From an uncultured Collinsella sp. (lineage in GTDB: Bacteria; Actinomycetota; Coriobacteriia; Coriobacteriales; Coriobacteriaceae), in assembly GCA_934630855.1 (NCBI GenBank), contig CAKTWW010000021.1:1-34203 (forward strand): DNA of 34,203 nucleotides, written 5' to 3'. Below, piece after piece: positions 16,201-23,600 of the stretch. Each line of letters opens with the position of its first letter. The stretch's first letter is position 1. Under the pieces are notes generated by a model. The model was not told the origin of the DNA, ran no database searches, and saw only the letters and a program-made list of their open reading frames with translations. The position numbers were made by a program, and so were the translations under genes.

Positions 16201-17211
16201 GTGGCAAAACAGCGCGTTACGATTGCAGACGTCGCTCGCGAGGCAGGGACCTCAACGGCAAGCGTCTCGTACTACCTCAACGACAAACGGGATAAGCTCA
16301 GCGAGAAAACGCAGGCGAAGATTGCGCGCGTCATCAAGGAACTCGGATACGTTCCCAACGCGCAGGCGCAGACACTCACCGGCAAACAAACCCACGTCAT
16401 CGCCATTATCATTTTGGATAACACCAACAAGTGGGCAGGACTTGTCCTCAACGGCATGGAACAGGTCATGCTCCCTGCGGGCTACCAGACGGTCGTCTGC
16501 ACGAGCAACTTCGATCCCGACACCGAGCTCATGTACGTCGAAAAGATGCTCTCGTTGGGCGTCGATGGCTTTATCATCCAGCCCACGGCAAACTTCAAAG
16601 CCGTCCACGACCGCATTAGGCGCGCCGGCAAGCCGGTCGTCTTCTTCGATGCGGCCATTTATAGCCCAGGCACCAGTTGGATCAAAACCAACCTCTACGA
16701 CGGCGTATACAACGCCACGCAGGCGCTTCTCGATGCCGGCTACGAAGATTTCTTTTCCATCGCCGCCAATATGACCGAAATGCGCACCCGCATGGAGCGT
16801 TTCCAGGGCTATGCCGAGGCGCTGGCCGCAAACGGGCAGCTCTACAAAGCCATCCCCATCGACCACAACAAGCCGTCAATCAGCGAACTCACCGAGTACT
16901 TTAAGTACAAGTTCAATCCCGCCAAGCGCACGCTTATCTTTGTACAAAACCAATGGGCACTTCCCCGTGTCTACAAGGCGCTTCAACCTATGGCCCATCT
17001 GATTCCACAGCAAATCGGCCTTTTGGGACTCAACTGCGAGGATTGGACCAATCTCACCACGCCCACCGTCTCCACCATCATCGAGCCCGTCGACCAGGAA
17101 GGCCGCGAGGCGGCCGAGATGCTGCTCGCCCTGCTTGATGGCAGCAGCGAGCCCGGCGAGCAGCGCATCCTCGAGTGCAAGCTCAACTGGCTCGACTCCA
17201 CCTCGATCTAG
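16201..17211 (+). CDS. LacI-family transcriptional regulator of the sugar operon
   Basis: 336 residues from the GTG at 16201. This start is chosen because GGAAGGAG lies just upstream and the protein then begins MAKQRVTIADVAREAGTSTASV, the canonical LacI HTH; a longer in-frame reading lacks these signs. The HTH is at 6-25 with the hinge near 50-58 (AQAQTLTGK). The effector domain carries KdgR-like features, such as GLNCEDWTNLTTPTVSTI near residue 275. It diverges from the six-gene PTS operon with a fitting operator between them, so it probably represses that operon until a sugar phosphate binds. The inducer is unknown. Confidence 0.9.
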   Translation: MAKQRVTIADVAREAGTSTASVSYYLNDKRDKLSEKTQAKIARVIKELGYVPNAQAQTLTGKQTHVIAIIILDNTNKWAGLVLNGMEQVMLPAGYQTVVCTSNFDPDTELMYVEKMLSLGVDGFIIQPTANFKAVHDRIRRAGKPVVFFDAAIYSPGTSWIKTNLYDGVYNATQALLDAGYEDFFSIAANMTEMRTRMERFQGYAEALAANGQLYKAIPIDHNKPSISELTEYFKYKFNPAKRTLIFVQNQWALPRVYKALQPMAHLIPQQIGLLGLNCEDWTNLTTPTVSTIIEPVDQEGREAAEMLLALLDGSSEPGEQRILECKLNWLDSTSI

Positions 17212-17216
17212 ACCGC

Positions 17217-17245
17217 GGGACAAAGTAATCAGGAGTGTTTGTCCC
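17217..17245. repeat. Inverted repeat with GGGACAAA ends
   Basis: GGGACAAA (17217-17224) and TTTGTCCC (17238-17245) flank a 13-nt loop immediately after the LacI stop. The ends match those of the palindrome at 12806-12836. It could help end the LacI transcript, though no T-run is present. Confidence 0.6.
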
Positions 17246-17330
17246 AAATCTTAAGTATTTGTTCGATCGAATGACCTGCGATGGCACCTGCTAGACTGGT
17301 AGATTCCCAACCGACTATCCAGGAGCCGCA

Positions 17331-18311
17331 ATGTCGCGCAAGTCCGCCTACAAGCAAGTACTTTCCATCGGCACCGCCGTGGTACTGGGGTTTGCGCTGT
17401 TTACGGGATCGCTCGACGGCGCGCCCAAGCTGCTGTCACCGCAAAGCGATGAACAGGCGGCGGCTCTAGCCGAGAAGCAAAATGAAAGCCCTAGCCGCAC
17501 CGAAGACGAGGCCGATCTGGTCGCCCGACTCGAATCGGGAACGGCAAGCTCCGCGGACTCCGAAGGCAGCCCGGACGCCGACGATGGCTCCGAGGCCACC
17601 TCGACCGACACCAGCGACACTGCCTCGGATAGCTCCGTCACCCCCATCGACGAGGTAGAGAACCCCGACCTCGACCGCGCCCGCGGTGTATACCTCAGCA
17701 GCATTCCCGACTATGCGGGCAACCCCTACGTCACTCTTCGCGCCGATAGCACGCACCCGCTGGGCACGCCGTCGTTCACGCTCGACGAGTACGAGCGCGC
17801 CACGGAGGAAGGCTGCTTTAAGAAGTTCTCCAAGCTCGACAGCCTGGGTCGCACCCGCAAGGCACTCGCCTGCGTAGGCCCCGAGTCGCTCGGTCAGGGC
17901 AAGCGCGGCGATATCTCGCGCATTCATCCCGCCGGCTGGCACCAGCAGCGCTACGACTTCATCCCCGGCCAGAGCCTCTACAACCGCTGCCACCTTATCG
18001 CCTGGTCGCTCTGCGGCGAAAACGCCAACCGCAAAAACTTGCTCACCGGCACACGCTATCTCAACGAGACGGGCATGTTGCCGTTTGAGGAGCAGATCCT
18101 TGACTATATTCGCGACACTGGCAACCACGTGCTCTACCGCGTCACGCCCATGTACAACGAGGAGGAGCTTGTCTGCCGCGGCGTTCGCCTAGAGGCGCAG
18201 TCAGTCGAGGACCATGGCAAGACGCTCTGCTTCCACGTGTACTGCTATAACCTGCAGCCGCACGTGCAAATTGACTACGCCACCGGCCGCAACCAGGCCT
18301 CGGGGGACTAG
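17331..18311 (+). CDS. Exported DNA/RNA non-specific endonuclease
   Basis: 326 residues. A basic start plus hydrophobic stretch (about 8-27, VLSIGTAVVLGFALFTG) is a signal peptide or N-terminal anchor. A linker of about 80 residues rich in Asp, Ser, Glu and Thr (about 40-115) follows. The nuclease domain (about 120-320) carries LYNRCHLIAWSLCGENANRKNLLTGTRYLN (split here only to show the His-containing catalytic motif NRCH and the Asn-rich metal site), then DYIRDTGNHVLYRVTP and a conserved C-terminus. This is the EndA/DNA-entry-nuclease-like group, which degrades extracellular nucleic acid, for nutrition or DNA uptake. AGGAG lies five bases before the ATG. A competence role is not supported by neighbours. 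Confidence 0.88.
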   Translation: MSRKSAYKQVLSIGTAVVLGFALFTGSLDGAPKLLSPQSDEQAAALAEKQNESPSRTEDEADLVARLESGTASSADSEGSPDADDGSEATSTDTSDTASDSSVTPIDEVENPDLDRARGVYLSSIPDYAGNPYVTLRADSTHPLGTPSFTLDEYERATEEGCFKKFSKLDSLGRTRKALACVGPESLGQGKRGDISRIHPAGWHQQRYDFIPGQSLYNRCHLIAWSLCGENANRKNLLTGTRYLNETGMLPFEEQILDYIRDTGNHVLYRVTPMYNEEELVCRGVRLEAQSVEDHGKTLCFHVYCYNLQPHVQIDYATGRNQASGD

Positions 18312-18370
18312 CGGCGACCGCATCGCCCGTAACCAAAAAATGATCCGTTTTCCTCCGTCGTATGCGGATC

Positions 18371-18403
18371 AAAAAGGGCCGCCCCGGTTACTCAGGGCAG
18401 CCC
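18371..18403 (-). terminator. Terminator of the EF-G-like gene
   Basis: GGGCCGCCCC (18376-18385) pairs with GGGCAGCCC (18395-18403). On the minus strand the stem is followed by TTTTT (A-run 18371-18375). It lies 37 bp past the stop. A second inverted repeat, TGATCCG/CGGATCA (about 18341-18371), sits on the nuclease side and may end that transcript. Confidence 0.8.
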
Positions 18404-18439
18404 ATTCGTCAGCACCTATACTTCAGGCAAGACCACACG

Positions 18440-20515
18440 CTACTTAGCGCGGCCCTCCTCATAGCGCTCGACCAGCTTGGCCTGCACGTCGTAGGGAACC
18501 TGCTCATAGCCGGCAGGCTTCATGGTGAAGTCGCCCGTGCCGCGCGTGATGGAGCGCAGGCGCGTCGAGTAATCCGTCAGCTCGGCGAGCGGAGCCTGGG
18601 CGATGACCACGGTGTCGCCGCGCTCATCGGTCTCCATGCCCGTCACGCGACCGCGCGAGGCCGAGATGTCGCCCATCACGGCGCCGGCGTAGCTTTCGGG
18701 AATGGTCACGGTGATCTCCTCGATGGGCTCCAGCACCACCGGATCGGCATCGGCGCACGCCTTGCGCAGACCGATACGAGCCGCCGCGCGGAACGCCATC
18801 TCGTTGGAGTCGACGCTGTGATACGAGCCGTCGTACACCGCGACGCGAATGCCCGTGAGCGGATAACCGGCGATAATGCCGTCCCTCATGGTCTCCTGCA
18901 CGCCCTTGTCCACAGCAGGGATGAGCGAACGCGGAATGCGGCCGCCCACGACCTCGTCCACAAACTCGTAGCCGTCACTCGTACCGTCGGGCCCAATGAG
19001 CGGCTCCACGCGCAGCCAGCAGTCGCCGTACTGCCCGGCGCCGCCGGTCTGCTTCTTGTGGCGGCCCTGGGCACTCGCCGTGCGACGAATGGTCTCGCGA
19101 TACGGAATGCGGATCGGCACACTCTTGGCCGCAACCTTGGTGCGGTCCTCCAGACGGTTGAGCAGCACCGAAACCTGCGCCTCGCCCACGGCGGAGATGA
19201 TGGTCTGGCCCGTCTCCTCGTCGCGGTCGATGCTCATGGTCGGATCGGCCTTGCATGCCTTCTCGATAAACGTGTAGAGCTTTTCCTCATCACCGCGGTT
19301 CTCGGCCTCGATGGCGATGCGGTACTGCGAGTTGGGGAACTTGAACGCCGCCGCCTCGACTTTACCGGTAATGGAGAGCGTATCGCCCGTCTCGGCCGCC
19401 AGTTTGGGCGCCACGATGATATCGCCGGCGTAGGCGTGACCGACCTCGGTCATGTCGCGGCCGCACATCACATACAGGTGAGCCAGACGGTCGCTCTTGC
19501 GCGTGCGGGCGTTGATGAGCTCAAGGCCCGGCTCAAGCGTGCCCGTCAGCACCTTGATAAAGCTGATGCGACCCTGCTGTGGATCAGCCAGCGTCTTAAA
19601 CACAAACGCCACCGGGCGGTCGTCATCGCTCGAGATCTTGAGCGAATCGCCATCGATGAGCGGCATCTCGCCGTAGTCCGTCGGCGCCGGGAAGTACGTG
19701 GCGATGTCGTCCATCAGCGAGTTGACGCCCTGCTCCTTAATGCAATCGCCCGCAAAGACCGGCACAAAGATGCGCTCGGCGATTGCCTTGGACAACAAGC
19801 CCTCGAGCTCCTCCTGCGTCAGCGTCTCCTCGCCTTCCAGATACTTCATCATCAGCTCGTCGTCGGCCTCGGCCACCAGCTCGCACAGATGGTCGTGGGC
19901 CTCCTCGGCCTGGGCACGATACTCCTCGGGAATCTCCGACTCAACGGCCTCGGCACCGTTGCAGTGGCGCGCCTTCATGCGCACCAGGTCGATGATGCCG
20001 TCAAAGTCCTCGCCCTCGCCCCAGGGAAGGGTTACGGCGCCCAGACGCGTGCCAAAGCGCTCCTGCAGCAGCTCCATGGTGGTCGCAAAACTGGCCTCGG
20101 GACGCGACAGGCGGTTCACGAACACCGCGCGCGCCAGGCGCAGGTCCTCGGCCGCATACCACAGCTTAACGGTCGTAGGTTGCGGGCCAGCCTCGGCGTC
20201 GACCACAAACAGAGCCGTCTCGCAGACGCTCATCGCCGCGAAGGCGTCGCCGATAAAGTCGGGGTAGCACGGGGCATCGAGCACGTTAATGCGGGCGCCC
20301 TTCCAGTCGATCGGCGCAATGGTCGTCGAGATGGAGAACGAGCGCTTGACCTCTTCGGGGTCATAGTCGAGCGTGGGCTTGGTGCCGTCGTGGCCGCCCA
20401 GGCGGGCGGTCTTGCCGGAAAGGTGGAGCATGGCCTCGGCGAGTGAAGTCTTGCCCACCCCGCCTTGGCCTACGAGCACCACGTTCCTTACGTTACCGGT
20501 CTTGGGAGCACCCAT
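18440..20515 (-). CDS. Elongation factor G-like translation factor (EF-G2 type), degenerate G domain
   Basis: 691 residues from the ATG at 20515, which has a perfect AAGGAGGT on the complement. It has the EF-G domain order: GTPase, domains II and III, domain IV with HKKQTGGAGQYG and GSYHSVDSNEMAF (the translocation-critical histidine kept), and a domain V ending. The P-loop GQGGVGKT (16-23) is intact. Other G motifs diverge: switch I lacks RGITI, G3 reads DAPC (80-83) instead of DTPG, and G4 reads NRLS (134-137) instead of NKxD. It is thus a paralogue, not the housekeeping FusA, and guanine specificity or GTP hydrolysis may be altered. It is a single gene with its own terminator; its role in translation or ribosome rescue is unknown. 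Confidence 0.85.
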   Translation of the reverse strand: MGAPKTGNVRNVVLVGQGGVGKTSLAEAMLHLSGKTARLGGHDGTKPTLDYDPEEVKRSFSISTTIAPIDWKGARINVLDAPCYPDFIGDAFAAMSVCETALFVVDAEAGPQPTTVKLWYAAEDLRLARAVFVNRLSRPEASFATTMELLQERFGTRLGAVTLPWGEGEDFDGIIDLVRMKARHCNGAEAVESEIPEEYRAQAEEAHDHLCELVAEADDELMMKYLEGEETLTQEELEGLLSKAIAERIFVPVFAGDCIKEQGVNSLMDDIATYFPAPTDYGEMPLIDGDSLKISSDDDRPVAFVFKTLADPQQGRISFIKVLTGTLEPGLELINARTRKSDRLAHLYVMCGRDMTEVGHAYAGDIIVAPKLAAETGDTLSITGKVEAAAFKFPNSQYRIAIEAENRGDEEKLYTFIEKACKADPTMSIDRDEETGQTIISAVGEAQVSVLLNRLEDRTKVAAKSVPIRIPYRETIRRTASAQGRHKKQTGGAGQYGDCWLRVEPLIGPDGTSDGYEFVDEVVGGRIPRSLIPAVDKGVQETMRDGIIAGYPLTGIRVAVYDGSYHSVDSNEMAFRAAARIGLRKACADADPVVLEPIEEITVTIPESYAGAVMGDISASRGRVTGMETDERGDTVVIAQAPLAELTDYSTRLRSITRGTGDFTMKPAGYEQVPYDVQAKLVERYEEGRAK

Positions 20516-20825
20516 GATGACCTCCTTGCAGGGCCGCGCGCGATGCGCGACGCCAACGGGGAGAGTTCGCGGTCGGTGCCGTCCCGGGAGCAGCATGGTC
20601 GGCAGCCGAGCCGACTCACCCTCCAAATGTCCTATGCCACCACCCTACCCTCACGGGCGGCTGTCCATGCATACCTTTCGGCACACGTATGAATACAGGC
20701 GGCGAGAGGAAGAGACAAGCTTGTGAGGCAATTATTGAACCCCGTCGATGTAAACAAAAAGCCGCCACAGACCGTAAGACCTGTGGCGGCTTCGCCTCAA
20801 TTAATAGTTGAGTAAATACCTGAGC
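20516..20825. other. Spacer upstream of the EF-G-like gene
   Basis: 310 bp without a gene. On the complement a TTGTCT-17-TATTCA promoter-like pair is visible near 20685-20720, which would give a GC-rich leader of about 170 nt before the EF-G-like ATG. The ABC-operon terminator occupies 20756-20790. Nothing else recognised. Confidence 0.5.
20756..20790 (-). terminator. Terminator of the amino-acid ABC operon
   Basis: GCCGCCACAG (20761-20770) and CTGTGGCGGC (20781-20790) form a perfect 10-bp stem with a 10-nt loop, followed on the minus strand by TTTTT. It lies 36 bp after the ATPase stop. Confidence 0.9.
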
Positions 20826-21590
20826 CTATCCCTCGATACGACTCAAGAACTCGCGCGTACGCGGCTCGCGCGGATGATCGATCACCTGCTCGGCAGGGCC
20901 CTCCTCGACAATGCGGCCGCCATCCATAAAGACCACGCGGTCGGCAACGTCGCGGGCGAACTGCATCGCGTGGGTCACGATCACCATCGTCATATTCTGA
21001 GCCGCGAGGTCCTTGATGACACGCAGTACCTCGGCCGTCAGCTCGGGATCGAGTGCCGAGGTCGGTTCGTCAAAGAACAAGATTTCCGGATCGAGCGCAA
21101 GGGCGCGGGCGATACTCACGCGCTGCTGCTGACCGCCCGAAAGCTCGCAGGGCACTTTGTTCTCGTTGCCCGTAAGCCCCATCTGCGCAATCAGCTCGTG
21201 TGCACGGGCCTCCGCTTGCTCGCGCGGGCGCTTGAGCACGCGGATCGGCGCGTCGGTGATGTTTTTCATCACGGTATAGTGCGGGAACAGATTGTAGTTC
21301 TGGAACACCAGGCCAAACCGCGAGCGCGCCTGCTTGGGCACATCGCCCTTCGCATAGACCGAGCCTGAGCCCGCGTCCGTCGCGACCGCAAGATCGCCAA
21401 ACGAGAGCGAGCCGCCGTCGAGCGTCTCGAGCAGCGTGGCACAGCGCAGCAGCGTAGACTTACCGCCACCCGAAGGCCCGATAATCGCCACGACCTCGCC
21501 ACGCTTCACCTCGAGCGAGATATCCTTAAGCACCTCATTGCCGCCAAACGCCTTACGCGCGTTTGTTATCATCATTACCGTTCCGGACAC
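20826..21590 (-). CDS. Polar amino-acid ABC transporter, ATP-binding protein
   Basis: 254 residues from a GTG at 21590, chosen because GGAGG lies five bases upstream; longer in-frame starts at 21602 or 21617 have no ribosome site. The ATPase motifs are complete: Walker A GPSGGGKST (38-46), Q-loop FQNYNLFPH, signature LSGGQQQRVSIARAL, Walker B ILFFDEPTSALD, and the H-switch VTHAMQFA. It matches the GlnQ/HisP group that powers uptake of polar amino acids. It is the last gene of the binding protein-permease-ATPase operon, 38 bp after the permease stop. Confidence 0.94.
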   Translation of the reverse strand: MSGTVMMITNARKAFGGNEVLKDISLEVKRGEVVAIIGPSGGGKSTLLRCATLLETLDGGSLSFGDLAVATDAGSGSVYAKGDVPKQARSRFGLVFQNYNLFPHYTVMKNITDAPIRVLKRPREQAEARAHELIAQMGLTGNENKVPCELSGGQQQRVSIARALALDPEILFFDEPTSALDPELTAEVLRVIKDLAAQNMTMVIVTHAMQFARDVADRVVFMDGGRIVEEGPAEQVIDHPREPRTREFLSRIEG

Positions 21591-21628
21591 AGGAACCTCC
21601 ATGTGTTTGAAAAGCACAACGGGACAGG

Positions 21629-22282
21629 CTAGTCGTGGTAATAGTCGAGTCGTTTCTCGGCAGCGCCCAGCAGCATCTCGACTACGAAGTTAAAGACCCA
21701 GTAGATGAGCGCCGCGATCGCAAACGGCACCATGCTCACCTGCGAGGCGACCAGCGCCTTGGCCGTCGAGAACATCTCGCCCACGCCGATGGCGAACGCC
21801 AGCGACGTGTCCTTGACCAGTGTGATGATCTCGTTGCCCATCGCCGGCAAAATGCGCTTGGCGACCTGCGGCATCACGATATACAGAAACGTCTGCATAC
21901 GCGAATAGCCCAGCACCTCAGCGGCCTCGTATTGACCGCGCGGAATGGACTGCAGGCCCGAGCGATAGATCTCGGCAAAATAACCGGCATAGTTGATGAT
22001 GAACGCCACGACGCACGCCGTCCACTTGGAATCGGGCGTGAGCGAAATGCCGAAGACGTAGTACGGGGCAAAGTAGATAGCAAACATCTGCAGCATCAGC
22101 GGCGTGCCGCGCATAACCGAGATATAGATGCGCGCGATCCAACGAAGCGGCGCGATCTTACTCATGCGCATAAACGCCACGGGGATTCCCAGCGGAATCG
22201 ACCCGAGCAGCGTCAGCACAAACAGCTGCAAGCTGACCAAGAATCCCTGGCCAAGCATCTGCATCATGACTTGGATAGACAA
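21629..22282 (-). CDS. Polar amino-acid ABC transporter, permease
   Basis: About 217 residues. A TTG at 22282 with AGAGGG upstream is the likely start; an ATG at 22267 (MMQMLGQGF) is an alternative. It is a HisM/GlnP-type permease with about five membrane segments (starting near GFLVSLQLFVLTLLGSIPLG). The EAA loop that contacts the ATPase is visible as YRSGLQSIPRGQYEAAEVLG. It forms a membrane homodimer delivering the amino acid from the upstream binding protein. It lies downstream of a large inverted repeat that separates it from the binding-protein gene, so it may be expressed at a lower level. Confidence 0.92.
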   Translation of the reverse strand: MSIQVMMQMLGQGFLVSLQLFVLTLLGSIPLGIPVAFMRMSKIAPLRWIARIYISVMRGTPLMLQMFAIYFAPYYVFGISLTPDSKWTACVVAFIINYAGYFAEIYRSGLQSIPRGQYEAAEVLGYSRMQTFLYIVMPQVAKRILPAMGNEIITLVKDTSLAFAIGVGEMFSTAKALVASQVSMVPFAIAALIYWVFNFVVEMLLGAAEKRLDYYHD

Positions 22283-22327
22283 CCTACCCTCTCTTTCGCA
22301 GTAACGGAACAGCAAACCCAATGCTAA

Positions 22328-22434
22328 AGCGGGTTTTCCAGGTGCCCGGGTTTGCCGTGAAAGAGGAGCGCCGCGTACTAAATGTACGCAAGCGACGGTT
22401 TGAACGGCAAAATCGGGTGCCTGGAAAACCCGCT
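22328..22434. repeat. 107-nt inverted repeat between binding-protein and permease genes
   Basis: Arms 22328-22358 and 22404-22434 match at 27 of 31 positions (AGCGGGTTTTCCAGG.. start). A further GCGTAC/GTACGC pair lies inside (about 22373-22389). The right arm overlaps the stop codon of the binding-protein gene. Without a T-run it is more likely a 3' mRNA stabiliser or partial attenuator than a terminator. Confidence 0.75.
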
Positions 22435-23293
22435 ATTTGAGAACCCAGTTGTCGAAGGAAAGACCGTAATCTGCGTATTTGTCGCACAGGTCCTTGACCG
22501 TGCCGTCCTCGTAGAGTGCCTTGAGCGACTCGGTTACAGCATCGGCCGACTTGGTGTCGCCCTTCTTAAAGCCGACGGCGTAGTGCTCGCTGGACAGCGG
22601 CTCATCAAGCTGCGTGTAAGCATCGGGCTTGGCGGCAAGCTGATACTGGGCAATCGAAAGGTCGCACGCCACGACATCGACCGCACCGCTCTCGAGCTGC
22701 ATAAAGGCCGTGTTGTACTCGCCAATGGTATCGAGCGTGGCAAACGTCGCCGCCAGATCCTTCTGGTCACCCTCGAGCACGTCCTGCGCAGCGGAATCGG
22801 TCTGGGTAATCACAGTCTTGCCGGCAAGATCGTCCCAGCTCTTGATACCCGCGTCCTTCTTGACCACGAGCACCTGCTCATTGAGCATGTACGGCTCGGA
22901 GAACGTGTAGTCGTCCTCACGGCCCTCCATGGTAAAGCCGTTCCAGATGCAGTTGATGGCGCCTGAGTTAAGCAGCGTATCCTTGGCGTCCCAGTCGATG
23001 GCCTCGTATTTGACCTCCCAGCCCTGCTTATCGGCAACAGCCTTGGCCAGATCGAGATCAAAGCCGGTGTACTCGCCATCGTCGCCCACAAAGCCGTACG
23101 GAGGATAGGACTTATCAAAGCCCACCACGAGCTTCTTGGACTCCGCAGCGCCCTTCGCATCCTTGGCCGCGGCAGAACCAGCAGCGGAGCCCTTGCCGGC
23201 ACCACCGCCGCAGCCGACAAGACCAAGGCCGAGCACCGTGGCAAGCGAGCCGGCTAGACCAACAAACTGACGACGAGACATATCGGTATTCAT
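22433..23293 (-). CDS. Polar amino-acid ABC transporter, substrate-binding lipoprotein
   Basis: 286 residues from the ATG at 23293 (AGGGGG upstream). The N-terminus has a twin-arginine-like SRRQFVGL (6-13), a hydrophobic stretch and a lipobox LVGC with Cys28 as the lipidated residue. A short Gly/Ala/Ser linker leads to a bacterial SBP family 3 domain (about 50-285), starting KLVVGFDKSYPPYGFVGDDGEYTGFDLDL, shown only to place the conserved Y/F and DLD positions. It captures an amino acid such as glutamine, arginine or cystine outside the membrane; which one is not decidable. A good promoter precedes it (23350-23378). Confidence 0.93.
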   Translation of the reverse strand: MNTDMSRRQFVGLAGSLATVLGLGLVGCGGGAGKGSAAGSAAAKDAKGAAESKKLVVGFDKSYPPYGFVGDDGEYTGFDLDLAKAVADKQGWEVKYEAIDWDAKDTLLNSGAINCIWNGFTMEGREDDYTFSEPYMLNEQVLVVKKDAGIKSWDDLAGKTVITQTDSAAQDVLEGDQKDLAATFATLDTIGEYNTAFMQLESGAVDVVACDLSIAQYQLAAKPDAYTQLDEPLSSEHYAVGFKKGDTKSADAVTESLKALYEDGTVKDLCDKYADYGLSFDNWVLK

Positions 23294-23349
23294 GGTATTC
23301 CCCCTCGATAGCACTTTAGTTAGGTAAAGTGAGTCATGTAACGTTCAGA

Positions 23350-23378
23350 ATCATACACTCTACCTTGATAAAGTACAA
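23350..23378 (-). promoter_or_regulatory. Promoter of the amino-acid ABC operon
   Basis: On the complement, TTGTAC (23378-23373) and TATGAT (23355-23350) are separated by 17 bp. The predicted leader is about 50 nt and includes a small inverted repeat at 23313-23330 that could bind a regulator. Confidence 0.7.
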
Positions 23379-23453
23379 GAGAGGGGTTGCCCGGCACGGG
23401 CGGGGAGCGGCGCGTAATTAAGTTTCCTGCTCTACAGTCCTGCGCAAGACGGA

Positions 23454-23506
23454 GAGCACAAGGTTGGTGCACCCGGAATGCCGGCATTCCGGGAGACAAC
23501 GTGCTC
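23454..23506. repeat. Nested palindrome upstream of rlmD
   Basis: A perfect 11+11 palindrome without a loop (CCCGGAATGCC at 23472-23482 and its complement at 23483-23493) is nested in outer arms GAGCAC (23454-23459) and GTGCTC (23501-23506), with GTTG/CAAC between. Confidence 0.75.
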
Positions 23507-23600
23507 GGGGCCTTAAATAGGCGTCCCCTCCAATCGGGCACGTTGAATGCACGGTACAATTGCTTCGGACTTTTCTTTTCTTTAATAGTGGAGTTAATTC

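Larger units (their letters stand above)
23294..23600. other. Divergent spacer between ABC operon and rlmD
   Basis: 307 bp without a gene. It contains the ABC promoter (23350-23378), a short ACTTTA-N6-TAAAGT repeat in the ABC leader (23313-23330), a large palindrome (23454-23506) and a -10-like TACAAT for rlmD (23555-23560). Confidence 0.6.

Noticed and set aside
18362..20446. 694-codon open frame antisense to the EF-G-like gene
   Set aside because: Its composition is Arg/His/Gly/Leu-rich with no recognisable domain; it is the mirror of a GC-rich gene with strong family motifs on the other strand.
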